Assembly (NCBI GenBank): GCA_949825045.1
Contig: OX463820.1
Location: 10,676,501-10,740,500, forward strand
Direction: 5' to 3'
Length of the DNA: 64,000 nt
Source: Argyresthia goedartella
Lineage: Eukaryota; Arthropoda; Insecta; Lepidoptera; Argyresthiidae
The notes under the pieces were generated by a model that did no database searches, was not told the DNA's origin, and was given only the letters and a program-made list of their open reading frames with translations. Positions 1 to 11,126 of the stretch are shown one piece after another; the stretch's first letter is position 1, and each line of letters begins with the position of its first letter. A program made the position numbers and the translations under genes.

Positions 1-28
1 CAAAACATCCCGACCAGCGTCTGTAGCC

Positions 29-2267
29 GTGCTAAATACATCTATTACCGACCACCTAACAGTTACGCTTAATTTACAAAGACTCCCCGCTTTAGATAAA
101 ACACCAAAAACAAAAACTATCACTGACTTCGGAAAAGCCGTTGCAGCTTTTGACAATGCTGACCTAAGCGAAGTGTGGCGGTCATCCGACCCGACCGAAG
201 CAGCAGAAAAGCTGGTTGTGACAATATCCGAAATATTAGCCGATAATTCAAGAACGATCACAATTCCGAACAGAAAAAGGGTTAAACAACCGTGGATGAC
301 TCCTGGTCTTTTACGATGCATTAGGAATAGAGATAACATGAATAAATCAGTAAAAAAGAATCCTCATAACATAATATTAAAAACCACTTATAAACGATAT
401 CGAAACTTCTGTAATAACCTTTTACACAAACTAAAACGCAAGTATGACCGGTCAGAACTAGAAATCTCTCGCAAAAATCCTAAAAAACTATGGAAATCAA
501 TCAAAAGAATAGCTAAAATTCCTAACAAAAAGACAGAAGACACAACCCTACTATCTATTAAAACCACTTCTGCAGAATCTGTAGAAACTATCAATGACCA
601 TTTCGCGAATGTTGGCAAAACACTTGCTGAAAAGCTCGTTTCTAATGCGCAGTCGTCACACCGGCCCACATCGAAAATTCCTACAACCGTTCATTCTTTC
701 GGTCTTATTGACGTAGACCCAGCTGAAGTTCATTCATTAATAATGAACCTACAGGAAGATAGCGCGGTGGGCTGGGACGGTATTTCAACAAAGTTCGTAA
801 AACTGTCTAGATATGCTTTGGTCCCGGTCTTCTCTCATTTGTGTAACATTTGTTTTTCTCAGGGTGTCTTTCCCAAAGTTTTTAAACGTTCCATCATACA
901 CCCGATCCACAAGGGTGGGGACAGAAAGGATATCAACAACTATAGACCCATTTCAGTTTTAACAGTTCTGTCAAAGATACTGGAAAAGCTAATGAACAAT
1001 AGACTGAAACGCTACTTAGACGACAAAAATCTCCTATCAGATTGCCAGTTTGGTTTTAGGAATGGAAGGTCAACAGAAGATGCTGTTGCTGCACTTACTG
1101 ACAAAGTTGTTAATGGTTTAGACAAGCGTCAAAAATGTTTGGGAATATTCCTAGACCTAGCCAAGGCATTTGACACCGTTTCTGTCCCCATCCTTCTGGA
1201 TAAACTCGAAAGTTTCGGTGTTAGAGGGATCGCACATGAACTTTTTAAGGACTACCTAAAAGAGAGACAACAACGAGTCAAGATAGGCCCCCACTACAGT
1301 AGTGACCTACGGAGTACCGCAGGGCAGTGTTCTTGGCCCAACGTTGTTTCTCATATACATCAACGACCTGTGCGATCTCTCTCTGAAGGATTGCAATATT
1401 TACACTTACGCGGATGATACGGCGCTTATATTTAATAGTAAGAGCTGGAGTGACACGATTATCTCTGCAGAGCAGGGACTTCGCTGTGTTTCGGAATGGC
1501 TAGAAAGCAATTTGCTCACTCTTAATGTTGCAAAAACAAAAAGTATGTTCTTCTCCATACTTAAATCAAAACTTCCGGCCCTCCACGTCGGATTAAAAGC
1601 CCACTCTTGCTCTTACCCGACCAACGCCACATGCTCTTGTGAGAGAATTGAGAGAGTAGATAAAATAAAATACCTTGGTGTGGTAATTGACCAAGAACTA
1701 AACTGGCTTCCCCAGATTGACTCAGTCGTCTCACGTGTGAGAAAATTAAGTTGGATATTTAAAAAACTTAGACACGCCATGCCTCCGGATATGCTCAGAG
1801 CGACTTACATTGCTCTGGTTCAGTCTGTACTATGTTACTGTGTAACTGTCTGGGGTGGTGCTTGTAAGACGAAGATGTTATCACTTGAAAGAGCCCAGAG
1901 ATCGCTCCTGAAGGTGATGCTCATCAAACCTTACAGATTTCCCACAACCGATCTCTTTTCCCTTGCTGATGTACTTAGTGTAAGACAACTCTATATACTC
2001 CAGTCGGTTCTCAGAAGACACCGCAACAGTGTCAATCCAAGCAATAATCACAAGAGAAGACATGATATAATATTCAAAACACCAAGCTTTGAAACAGAAT
2101 TTGCAAGAAAACAATTTACCATTCAATCAACACTTTTGTATAATAAGGTAAACAGAATCTGTAGCATACATCCGATGCTCTCGTTTGAGTGTAAGTCCTC
2201 AGTATCAAAATTGCTCAAAACCTTGGATTATGCACACACTGAAAAGTTTCTAGTTATTGTTAAATAA
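29..2267 (+). pseudogene. Broken non-LTR retrotransposon ORF2 (reverse transcriptase), 5' end outside window
   Basis: The reading frame from 29 to about 1300 holds the region before the RT and the RT fingers: IHPIHKGGDR, NNYRPISVL, QFGFRNGRSTED and the first catalytic motif FLDLAKAFDT. The frame then shifts between about 1290 and 1302 and continues from 1302 to 2267 with YGVPQGSVLGP, the catalytic YADDTALIF box, KYLGVVID and the thumb/C-terminal region. The two frames belong to one CR1/Jockey-group ORF2, so this is a frameshifted pseudogene. The endonuclease domain is missing because the element is cut by the left edge of the window. Motif order and spacing are normal for the family. The exact clade is uncertain. 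A related 3' fragment with the motif LSLERAQRS lies at 50560-51389. Confidence 0.9.
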
Positions 2268-2873
2268 CATTAAAATTGTTAAATAACAATAAATTAAATA
2301 CTTCACGATAATACGATTTTAACGGACATTTTAGAATTTAAATTATCTTAAATTATTTTTATTTTTATATTTACAGAGACATTTACGACATTTATATTTA
2401 CATAGAAAATAGATTCTTACATGAACTTACGCAGATAAGACTCATCTCCTCATCCCCTGTCCCTTACACATATACACACAATACACACTACATCTCCTTC
2501 AGACACTCACAACACTCACATCTTCTCTCCACACTCACTATAGGTATACACTCTACATAACAACCCCAATTTAATATATACCCAAAATTATTAGCTTGTA
2601 AGAATATTTGATTTTAAATCTTAATGCATAGTTATTTAACTAAACTAAATGTATATTACTGTAATATTTAATTTTATTTTATTAATTTAGAAAAGTCTGT
2701 CTACTTGCCATTATTCATCAAATTAAAGTGTATCACAATGGGAATTGCGGGGTACTTGTCATACAGATTTTATAAATCTAGTACAAGGCCCTATCGTATA
2801 TTTTGTAATTGATTTCAATTTTTGAATAAATGATTTTGTATTTGTATTTTGTATTTGTATTTGTATTCTATTC
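2268..2873 (+). mobile_element. 3' UTR and microsatellite tail of the LINE
   Basis: AT-rich, non-coding DNA directly follows the ORF2 stop. It ends in a run of TTTGTATTTGTATT units at about 2833-2873. Short 3' microsatellite tails of this kind are usual for CR1-like LINEs, so I take this as the element's 3' end. It abuts a second LINE relic. Confidence 0.6.
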
Positions 2874-2879
2874 TACAAT

Positions 2880-3840
2880 TTGAACATTCCTTTTGCGGCT
2901 GAGGCTTTGCGGCTGTGGCAGGTCCGTTGCCCGGGGAGAGATGTGCCGGTGCAGCCTGGCGTGCAGCGTGCCTGGGATGAAGCCAGAGTCTGGCGCCTGG
3001 CTGCATGCATTACCGTCTCCGCAGTTGGGCACCTTTTTTGACGACAACTGCCTGCGTGTGGCAGTGGCGCTTCGGTTAGGTTGCGACATCTGCGAACCAC
3101 ATCGCTGTGTTTGTGGTGCGGTGGTTGACTCGCTGGGGCGCCATGGGCTGCACTCTGTTCGGAGTGCAGGGAGACTCTCTCGCCATCACTTAATTAACGA
3201 CATCGTCCAGAGGGCGCTTGTCTCTGCCAATATTCCGACGGTTCTAGAACCTCCGGGTTTGAGCCGCAGCGACGGGAAACGTCCGGATGGTCTCACGTTA
3301 ATACTGTGGGAGAGAGGTCGTTGCCTATTGTGGGATGCGACCTGCGTGTACACGTAAGCACCATCCCACATCAGCTCAACTATGGTAACCCCGGGTGCTG
3401 CTGCTGAGTCGGCAGCGCGGAAGAAATGCATTAAATACGCTCAGCTAATGGAAAGTTATCGGTTTGTTCCTTTGGCCGTCGAGACTACATGGGTGTGGGG
3501 TTCGCAAGGTAGGGCCTTCGTCAAGGACATTAAGCGTCGTTTGAGGGACCGAGGATTTGAACACCGCTCCGGATCCTGTCACAGAGGATCTCGCTAGCTG
3601 TGCAGCGCGGTAATGCTGCCAGTGTAATGGGCACGTTTGTTGCGGGCGTTTCTTGGGGCGGTTTATTTTTATAGATTTGTATTTTGTTTCTTGTGTTTAG
3701 TTATGACGAAGCGTTTGGCGCATTTATGTCATTGTATTTTATTGTAGTTATAGTTATAGGTACCTTAGACTGTCTCCTTCAATTTATGTGTAGATAAACT
3801 AGTGTATGTAACTATACATAATTAGACATTAAAACTCTCG
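2880..3840 (+). pseudogene. C-terminal relic of a second LINE ORF2
   Basis: One frame from about 2893 to 3597 encodes [12 protein letters not shown], a Cys/His-rich patch ([12 protein letters not shown]), [29 protein letters not shown] and, after an in-frame TAA at 3355-3357, PGAAAESAARKK and VPLAVETTWVWG. A shifted frame continues with ISLAVQRGNAASVMGTF before the final stop near 3672. This conserved tail follows the RT in a widespread group of animal LINEs. The RT itself is absent, so this is a 5'-truncated, stop- and frameshift-bearing copy. A much shorter 3' end of the same family lies at 7484-7745. Confidence 0.75.
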
Positions 3841-4628
3841 CCTTCGGCTCGTTTCTACAGTAATAAAGTACTTGGACTTTGATACGACGCAACATCTTGT
3901 CGTCGTGGCCGACGCGTGCTTCTGCGTTAAAGTTTGGGTCACGCCATCGCAATGCAAGGCACAGCGATGCGGTACCATACGAAGCAGTGTCCTGATTTGG
4001 TTCAACAAACCATTCTCGACGTTTTTAATAAAATTACTTATCCTACGCCGCATATCGCAACGAACAACACTGCGGTACGCGTTGTATTTAACCCGTTGGG
4101 TGACCAAATCGGCAGAGGCCTGCTATTGGGTTCAATCTTTATTACCAAGCCATAAGGTTTAAAGTATATTGCCTCTGCCACATAAAGGGTTAAGGGGCTA
4201 CCTGCTTCCCTGGCTTAATCAGATTACAAATTTCTAATGAGGATCTTTCTACTCTTACTCATAGTAGATTAAAAATGCTACCTTAACTCTATCTACTACT
4301 ATTTTGAGACCATAATTACATCACTACATTCACTACCTGGATCCATCTCCAAGTTTCATTTAATCAAGTTTGTTATTAGAAAATATTGGTTAATTGATGT
4401 TCATTTAATTTTCTGCTTATTATTCAGTCTTTTGTCGTTTGAACATTTATTGTTGGATTGTCGATGTTTTGCTATGCAAATGGTGTTCGATATACATTGA
4501 ATACGAACGAACAATCTGTTTATTTAAAATGGACAGTTGCCTAACGTCACACTGCCATTGTATCCTCTATTCAAAGCTACAGAGCAAAGTATAAGTACGA
4601 AATTGTAGTTGATTGTACAGCGACTGGG
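3841..4628 (+). other. No gene recognised; upstream region of the host gene
   Basis: Overlapping ORFs of 70-96 codons occur at 3829-4162 on both strands, in a slightly more GC-rich patch with several CG-containing motifs. None shows a domain or repeats elsewhere in the window. The remainder is AT-rich. It may contain the regulatory region of the gene starting near 4.65 kb, but I see no specific site except the TATA box below. Confidence 0.4.
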
Positions 4629-4635
4629 TATAAAT
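4629..4635 (+). promoter_or_regulatory. Candidate TATA box (TATAAAT)
   Basis: GGGTATAAATCGG lies about 70 bp upstream of an ATG AAA T|gtaagt start. A TATA box followed about 30 bp later by a short 5' UTR and a tiny first coding exon is a common layout in lepidopteran genes for secreted proteins. The assignment is positional only. Confidence 0.45.
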
Positions 4636-4702
4636 CGGTTTTCATATCTCGCAATACTTTTCGTTTACTGAGCTGCTATCTGAGCTGTATTTTTAATGCA
4701 AA

Positions 4703-4709
4703 ATGAAAT
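4703..4709 (+). CDS. Candidate first coding exon (ATG AAA T)
   Basis: ATG AAA T is followed at 4710 by a consensus donor gtaagt, leaving phase 1, as required by the exon at 5329. Direct joining would give a very short leader, so a small signal-peptide exon between 4710 and 5328 may be missing. I tested the AG sites there by eye. One candidate hydrophobic stretch begins at 4751, but it would need a 41-bp intron and a poor donor, so I do not annotate it. Confidence 0.35.
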
Positions 4710-5328
4710 GTAAGTTCAATGAGAAATCCGATTCAGCTTCTCGTTTGTAGGTATACCTTTTTTATTAATATCATTCACCACATATATGTTACCAGTACCT
4801 TGTTTTTATTAGTCTATGCTACTTCCTATCTACAGTAAATCTATATCGAGATACTCGGTATTTTTATCTCCCAGATACTTCTTGCTGATACTAATTGTAG
4901 AAGTACTAACTGTACTCTGCATTTTTGAATTGAAAAAAAATGCTTATTGAAATTTTCTAGACTAGGTTGCCTTTGATAAGAGTTTAAAATCCAATGTCGT
5001 AAAATAAAAATTGAAATTCAATTCAAGCCTGAACAAAGAATCATGATAAACTATTTTTACCTCACGGTAATTCCAAAACAACATAACAGTAGGTATCCAA
5101 ATATGCATATGGTCGAAAAGTGTTTTGTTTTGTTGTTAGGTAATTTCTAAGTATTTACTTAAATTACTTACTTACCCACTAAATTAATGTCAATGCTTTC
5201 ATTTGAAAACAATAATTTACGATTAATATTCTATACCTTACCTTCATTCAGACTGAGTTAACTTGTTCATAGAGAAGAAAAAACTTGTTAAAAAAGTGTT
5301 AGTAAATAATTTATATTTTATTTTCCAG
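4710..5328 (+). other. First intron (proposed)
   Basis: AT-rich with no long ORF and no repeat that I recognise. A missing signal-peptide exon could be here. The 3' end has two tandem acceptors, TTTTCCAG at 5321-5328 and TTTTCCAG at 5331-5338. Only the first gives the phase 1 needed downstream. Confidence 0.4.
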
Positions 5329-5529
5329 TATTTTCCAGTGCTAATAGCAAAAAAAATTCTTTAAAATTGATTTCACCAAAATTGACAAAGCCAAAATGCC
5401 AACTAATCGAGTGCCCCGCCGTCGAAGAGCCTATTTGTGTAAAAGTGAAATTCAAGGACAGTAAAAATAAACCGGTCATCGTCCGAATGTTGAACAAATG
5501 CGAGATGGAATATGCCAAGTGTTATCCTG
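5329..5529 (+). CDS. Exon encoding a Kazal-like cysteine module
   Basis: The exon is bounded by ttttccag and a gtgagc donor (5530) and is phase 1-1. The open frame gives a Ser/Asn/Lys-rich start and then a module with C-x4-C-P-x6-C spacing (CQLIECPAVEEPIC), NKC and MEYAKC. Both the seven residues between cysteines 2 and 3 and the NKC-x6-C pattern match Kazal serine-protease-inhibitor folds. The loop between cysteines 3 and 4 is 20 residues instead of about 10 and lacks the usual GxDGxTY sequence, so inhibitory activity is doubtful. A sixth cysteine could come from KYCEH in the next exon. An extracellular location is inferred from the disulphide pattern. Confidence 0.65.
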
Positions 5530-5557
5530 GTGAGCATAAAACAAACATTGTTATAGA

Positions 5558-5805
5558 CTAGCTGATGCCCGCAACTTCATCTACGTGTTCATAGGAATTA
5601 TCATTAACCGACATGACGTTACCCTCCTTTTGTTGCAGTTGGATAAAAAGTATTCTATATGTTAATCTAACTCATAAACTACCTCTGTGCTAATTTTCAC
5701 TCTAATCCGTTCAGCCGTTTTAACGTGATTGAGGCACAAACACACAAACATCCAAACATCCAAACATCCTAACATCGCTACTTTCACATTTATAATATTA
5801 GTTAG
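5558..5805 (+). mobile_element. Lepidopteran short interspersed repeat (Lep1/Helitron-like)
   Basis: The block starts CTAGCTGATGCCCGC, contains the typical CCGTTCAGCCGTTTTAACGTG segment and a run of CAAACATC repeats (about 5739-5775), and ends TTTATAATATTAGT. This is a very common layout in moth and butterfly introns. It lies in the intron after the Kazal-like exon and supports the lepidopteran assignment. Confidence 0.7.
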
Positions 5806-6271
5806 ATGGTACGTTTTACGCCAAAAGCTAGAAAAAACATAACTCAACCACTGTGCAACTGACGACCAAATTTCAAGCAGAAACTTGTTCACTACTACCT
5901 CTCCTGCTCCCCAAATATTGTTGGTGGTCCATACGCCAAACACCCCGTACATTTATTTTACTAGTGCCGAGGCGAGCTGTACCTATAAAATTCGCGAGCG
6001 ACACAGACATAGGAAATTTGCGTTATTTTACAGGATTTTCCAGCCCCTCAACAAATAAACGACCCCTTGAAGTTTATCGCATGAACAAGTGGAATTATTA
6101 TAAAAACCGATAATCTGACAGCATTTTTTTTACAATACCACATGTGGTACAAGTATGTTATATTGCATCGTCCCCATTATAATCTAGTAAATGTTTGATA
6201 TTGCAAGCCGTAGATACAACGAAGTTTATACTATAAAAACATAGACCGATTATGTCATTTTTTATTTACAG
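5806..6271 (+). other. Rest of the intron after the Kazal-like exon
   Basis: No coding signal is convincing. A small open stretch at 5853-6113 has no recognisable domain and does not recur in the window. Confidence 0.4.
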
Positions 6272-6325
6272 ATATAGTTGCTACGGTCATTCCCCTGAAA
6301 TACTGTGAGCACAAAAACATAACTG
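6272..6325 (+). CDS. Small exon, 54 nt, phase 1-1
   Basis: The acceptor is tttatttacag and the donor is gtacgt at 6326. Read in phase 1 it encodes DIVATVIPLKYCEHKNIT. It contains one cysteine that could complete the Kazal-like module. The evidence is the paired splice sites and the phase match with both neighbours. Confidence 0.55.
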
Positions 6326-6651
6326 GTACGTCTAGCTTGAGATGATCAGCTGATCACACGTTCCTCAGAAGTAAAGATTAAAATTAACTATTTCAATTAA
6401 AACATAATTACCAATATACTCTCCAGAATAAAAAAATATGATTAATATTATAATAAAGCATCATAGAAATTAATTGGTGTAGATCTTACTTTGGGTCTCA
6501 CAATTTTTGTTATGTTAGGGACACACTATATGGGTTAGGTAGTCGTGTTTTCACTGATAAAATTTACGATTTATCTGACAGACAAGGTCTACCAATGACA
6601 TAACATACCTTTTGAAACAGGCCATTAGTATGATTGTTGTTACGTCAACAG
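6326..6651 (+). other. Intron, no feature seen
   Basis: AT-rich, with no ORF or repeat recognised. An earlier AG at 6619-6620 would put an in-frame stop into the next exon, so the AG at 6650-6651 is preferred. Confidence 0.4.
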
Positions 6652-6705
6652 AACCCCTGATGGACCCAGTTCAAGTAGCACGGGTAAAAAGAGCCGCATC
6701 CTACG
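6652..6705 (+). CDS. Small exon, 54 nt, phase 1-1, dibasic site
   Basis: The acceptor gttacgtcaacag and donor gtaagg (6706) bound a frame reading EPLMDPVQVARVKRAASY. The VKR motif could be a proprotein-processing site. The 54-nt length equals that of the preceding exon. Support comes from phase and splice sites only. Confidence 0.55.
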
Positions 6706-7032
6706 GTAAGGGTTCTTTAATACATTATCAAGATTATACTTTGGGACTTATACATTAGTGAAGACGAAAGACACGATTTAGTTTTCAGTTGAAGGCAGGA
6801 ATTATATTTATAATGTGTTGACAATCTTAAGACTTCCTTTTCGAAAATCAATAACACAAGACAACTTAGTATAGTAAGACAACGCAATTATGAAACACAC
6901 CACATTCACATTATGAAACTTATTTGCTAGATATCATTTCAGAAGAAAAGTAACTAATTTCAGAGCATGTTTTTTAAATTATTTTGTTAGGACCAATAAA
7001 ATTATGCTTAATTAAGATAAAAATATTTTTAG
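6706..7032 (+). other. Intron, no feature seen
   Basis: AT-rich, without a recognisable repeat or ORF. It ends in the acceptor aaatatttttag. Confidence 0.4.
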
Positions 7033-7071
7033 GTAAGAAAGATAGTAATGCCACAGAAAATTACCATGCAC
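7033..7071 (+). CDS. Small exon, 39 nt, phase 1-1
   Basis: The acceptor is tttttag and the donor is a perfect gtaagt at 7072. It reads GKKDSNATENYHA in phase with both neighbours and includes an NAT N-glycosylation sequon. Confidence 0.55.
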
Positions 7072-7483
7072 GTAAGTGAATATCGTATTGTTATATTTTA
7101 GATAGTTGAAACCCCGGTAAAACGCAACTGCAACTAAACCCATTTGAAACAAGTTTGAAACCATTTTAGATTTAGATACATAACTCGGATTGCAGCGCTC
7201 TATTGCATTATGTCAATTGAAACTCAATTTTACTGGAGTTGCAATTTCAAAACTTTTGTTTTAACTTTTTGAAAAGTCATGCATACATTTTCAGTAATTT
7301 TCAACATTTTCCAGATACGGGTGAGTTTGAGTAAAATAGATGAAATTTAACATAATCAGCAAAATGTTGTAGCCAAGGAAATTAATGCTTACTACAAGTT
7401 AGCCTTCCCAGGAGATTCGTAGGCAATACTGCACTATACGTATTCAACTATTTTGATTCTAACCTAAAGGTGCATTTGACCAC
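7072..7483 (+). other. Intron, no feature seen
   Basis: AT-rich, non-coding; nothing recognised before the LINE tail at 7484. Confidence 0.4.
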
Positions 7484-7750
7484 CGCTCCCGATCATTCCT
7501 GTAACAGAAGATCTCGCTAGCTGTGGACTGCGGTAATGCTGCCAGTGTAATGGGCACGTTTGGTACGGGCGTTTCTTGGGGCGGTTTATTTTTATAGATG
7601 TTTATTTTGTTTCTTTAGCTTAGTGATGAAGAAGTGTTTGGCGGATTTAAAAAATTGTATTTTATTGTGTTTCACTACATTGTATATGTATTTTTATTGT
7701 ATTTTTAATTTAATTTTATACATTTTGATATATAAAGAACTATAGTAACT
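7484..7750 (+). mobile_element. Severely 5'-truncated LINE 3' end
   Basis: The DNA matches 3567-3830 closely by eye: ACCGCTCC, GATCTCGCTAGCTGTG, CGGTAATGCTGCCAGTG and GGGCGTTTCTTGGGGCGG. Only the last codons and the 3' UTR of that LINE remain, inside the intron before the basic exon. It is a second, independent copy of the family. Confidence 0.7.
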
Positions 7751-7953
7751 AAAAGTACATTTTGTAATAGTTATTAATTAATTAAATCTTGCTATTTACA
7801 GTGCTATTTGAGCAATTTAGAAATGGTAGGACACTCAAATATTTATATAATAACGTAACAATACAATCAGTTAGCTTCATCATACATTATTTCTACATGT
7901 CTACATGTTAGACATTTATTACGTACCTATATACATTTTACTTAATGTTGCAG

Positions 7954-8199
7954 GAAGAAGGTCACTAAAGAGAAAAAACCGCGAAAGAATGACAAGAAGA
8001 TTTATACGACATGCAGTTGATAATACCGGAAAACCAAGATTTTTCTCAAGAGAAAACAAGAATACAGGAAAAAATAATAACGAAAAATATATTAAATTAT
8101 CAAAAAACGATGGATTAAGACAGATACTTCCTACTCACTTCCCTGATGGAAATCCTAACTTTACCGGCAAGTTATTTAAGCGACATAGAGAACCGAATG
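7954..8199 (+). CDS. Basic exon (Arg/Lys/Asn-rich linker)
   Basis: The acceptor is acttaatgttgcag and the donor is gtgagc at 8200; the exon is 246 nt and phase 1-1. The first part is very basic (RRRSLKRKNRERMTRRFIRH) and is followed by an Asn/Lys-rich part and FTGKLFKRHREPN. Without splicing the frame would stop at 8220-8222. The preferred donor keeps phase 1 and joins exon A1 in frame. Several RR/KR sites could be cleaved by convertases or bind polyanions; this is inference. No homologous exon occurs in the downstream units, so it belongs to the unique 5' part. Confidence 0.65.
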
Positions 8200-8222
8200 G
8201 TGAGCAACATAAACAAATATGA

Positions 8223-8736
8223 CGTCTATTAGCACTTAGAATATACCCCGGGCTCCAGAGTAGGCTTCGGATTATGTCGGAGGCACATCAGTATATTACT
8301 AGGTACAATCCTGTACTGCATAAACTTTACAGAACTATTTTAAAAGTTAAGTCCATATTAAGTTATCATTTGCCCCGATATTAATACCTGAATATATCCG
8401 ATTTTTTCTGAAAGTAGCCGAATCATATTTATGCTAAGCCTGTATATGGTCTGTGTACAGATACAAGATTATATCTTAGGCCATGTCGTAAGCAACATGT
8501 AAAACAAGATACGTAAATGTTGCAATCTGCTAATTTCAAGTCCCTAACGAATGTTTTCTCGCAATACCAAATACATATTCCCGCATAAATATTCGCCTAA
8601 AGTCGGGTGCACTGGGCCAAACTAAATTCAACCTTATTGGGTCAGTGACAGAGACGCTGTCATGTCACCTATTATCTTGACCCGACTTTCGTTCTGTATT
8701 AAAGTTAAAAATATAGTTATTTATAAATCGCCAGAG
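8223..8736 (+). other. Intron before exon A1, with a small terminal-inverted-repeat insert
   Basis: Homology to the other units' pre-A sequence starts near 8555 (CTCGCAATACC). A block of about 93 bp at 8598-8690 is bounded by GTCGGGT and ACCCGAC and is absent from unit 3, which reads straight through, so it looks like a tiny MITE-like insert. The rest shows no gene. Confidence 0.45.
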
Positions 8737-9099
8737 TGGCTCAACAACCACTTGAGGGAGCTGACGAAGTAGTGACACACAATGACAACCCTAAATCAAT
8801 CATTAACAGTAAGCCAGGTACCAGCGCAATAATCAACAATACCCCTGTAGAACCACCTGCTGAAGCAAAAACTATCGGTGGCAGCAACGATGGAGGTGCA
8901 TTTTTCAAAAAAAACCTATTCGACGATAAAGAATTCATCGACAAAACTGAACGACAAGATGACGGCGCAACAATCAATAAAGACCCTGGAAACCCAGATC
9001 CCAGCAGCGCATTCATCAATAAAGACCCAGATCCCAGCGCAGCATACCCTGGAAACCAAGCTGCCGGAGACGCGTCGTTTTTCAAAACCAACATTTTTG
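8737..9099 (+). CDS. Exon A1 (long form)
   Basis: The exon is 363 nt and phase 1-1, with the acceptor AG at 8735-8736 and donor gtagta at 9100. It encodes an acidic, G/N/D/P-rich segment with GGAFFKKNLFDDKE near the middle, duplicated INKDP/NPDPS units, and ASFFKTNIFG at the end. The frame stays open past the donor, but that sequence (TACAGGGTATCCC onward) is the inverted end of a repeat found again 3 kb away, so splicing at FFG or IFG is preferred. The first codon is completed to Val by the previous exon. Confidence 0.72.
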
Positions 9100-10437
9100 G
9101 TAGTATGGTGATAATATTTACAGGGTATCCCATACGTCACACCCATCGAAAGCTGCCTGCATCTGCCTTAAATGCCTGCATCGAATAAGACTAATAATAA
9201 CTCAGTGAATGTTGCATGTAATTCGAAATATCTTCAGTTCAACGGGTTTTCTAAACTCCCCATTTTTCAAATTGTTAGGGTCAGTTCATGCTGTCATTAA
9301 ATAATACTTTATAAGTACAAAACCTTTCACTAGTGTCTTTGTGAGCTGTAGACCTTGAGTGTGACACTTTATTTCAATAATACATACAAACTAATGAATG
9401 CACCTGGCTACGTACATAGATTATGTTTTAGCGCTTTGCTAAGGACATGCGCCGTGATCATGGTTGCCCGGCACACATCTCGTATGGCGCCAAAACGGCA
9501 ACTAGTAGTCAGGAGGCTTGTGAAATCTTTCTAGAATATTTTTTGTCTGTGTATGGTGACACTAACAACTACTCTTCACCTTCAACCGCTTCTGGCGGCA
9601 CATCTGAACTGTGTGGGTGCCATATAATTAACTTACAATCTTGTTCTTAAGTACCTCAAAAATATCGACTCTAATAAGGGCGTAGGGCACGACCGGATCC
9701 TGCCGATTTTTATCAGAAAAAGTTCCGATCAAGTCGCCAACACTTTGTTTATGCTGTTCCGGAGGCCACTGGACGAGAGGTATTTCCCCAGACATTGCAA
9801 TATGGCTTACATTGTACCCATACACAAAAGCGGTCCAAAAACTAAAGCAGAACAATACCGCCTGGTCTCAATACTGCCAGTTTTAAGTAAACTCCTAAAA
9901 CTTATAGTACATGATCAGGTGTATCCCATTTTAACGCGAAGTATTCCTACAGCCCAGCATGGTTTTATGCGTCAAAGATCTACCCATCCAATTTTATAGA
10001 ATTTGTAGGATCAGTGGCCGGTTATATGGATAAGCGTACCAGGGTCATAGTACTGTCTACACTGATAACTCTAAGATTGGCCGCCATCACTCGCGATTTG
10101 CTTCAATCACTTCTGTTCAATGTCTTTCTGTATGATATAGCATCGTGTCCGCCAGTTACCTTATGTATGCAGATGACACCAAGATATTAATGCCCATATC
10201 GAATTCATCAGTTTCCCACAGATAGCAAGAAGACCTGGACCGACTTTATGAGTACTGTAGTGTCAATAGCTTAGATATCAATTCTAAAAAGTGTCAATTA
10301 ATGACGTTTACTAGGAAAACATCTAATATAACACACCACTATAGTCTAATAATAATGACCACCCCATTGAACGTGTCACCGAGGTTAGGGATCTTGAAGT
10401 CGTCATGGACTCTAAACTTCCATTCGTTCCTCATTAA

Positions 10438-10641
10438 ATTCCAAATTCCAAATTCCAAATGTCTTTATCACTGTAGATATTTACATATACTTAGCAATCG
10501 CCATTTTTAGCCACTTCTCTACATTGGACCACTGTGGAAGAAGAAGGGCGTAGAAACTCCCACAGATTGATTTTTAGATCTCTTTTAAAAATAGGTTGTG
10601 CTTAACTCATACAATTATGTTATACAATACAATTATCTTAT
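10438..10641 (-). mobile_element. Short 3' fragment of another LINE inserted in the relic, TSD ATTAA
   Basis: ATTAA at 10433-10437 and 10642-10646 flanks 204 bp that start with repeated ATTCCAA and carry TGTAGATATTTACATATACT. Unit 3 reads TCATTAAGAAC at the same place without the insert. On the minus strand this is a LINE 3' end with its tail, severely 5'-truncated. The same family lies upstream of exons A2-A6. Confidence 0.7.
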
Positions 10642-11086
10642 ATTAAGAACATATCATAGCGAAAGCTTTTTAAAATATTTTGTTAATCGTGTGACGAGGC
10701 CAATGGGTACACCGCTTTTAAATTACTTTATTTCGCCTACGTTTTCAGCATGCTCGAATATTTGTCACCGGTAAGTTCAGAATCTGGTAGGATTCTGAAC
10801 TTACCACATAAGATGAGTATTGATTCGGTTCAGAAAGCGTTCATAAGGCAACCACAGTTTAGATGAGATAGGTCGCCGGTAGCTATTATGAGACTATTAC
10901 TCGACCGTCTATGGCATCCCTGGAGAGCAGGAGGATGCTGCCGGATCAGAAAACAGACGTCATCAATAACAGACTGAACCATGAGCGGCTGATGAGGTCA
11001 GTGCTGCTGTGCGTTGCCAAAAGCCGTCGCTGCTCGGGCACGAGCGCACGCGCACCAACTCTGCCTCCCATTCAACACTAAATAGG

Positions 11087-11126
11087 AGTGCTTCTTGTGC
11101 ACATCAATATGTGCACAAGAAGCACT
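11087..11126. repeat. Perfect hairpin, 18-bp arms, 4-nt loop
   Basis: The left arm AGTGCTTCTTGTGCACAT and its exact reverse complement surround CAAT. Unit 3 has only one arm at the matching position (26549-26574), so the inverted copy arose in unit 1. Confidence 0.85.

Noticed and set aside
3829..4162. Overlapping ORFs on both strands in a GC-richer patch
   Set aside because: No recognisable domain, splice context or second copy; chance ORFs are likely.
5662..5952. 96-codon minus-strand ORF
   Set aside because: It runs through the Lep1-like repeat in antisense and through intron DNA.
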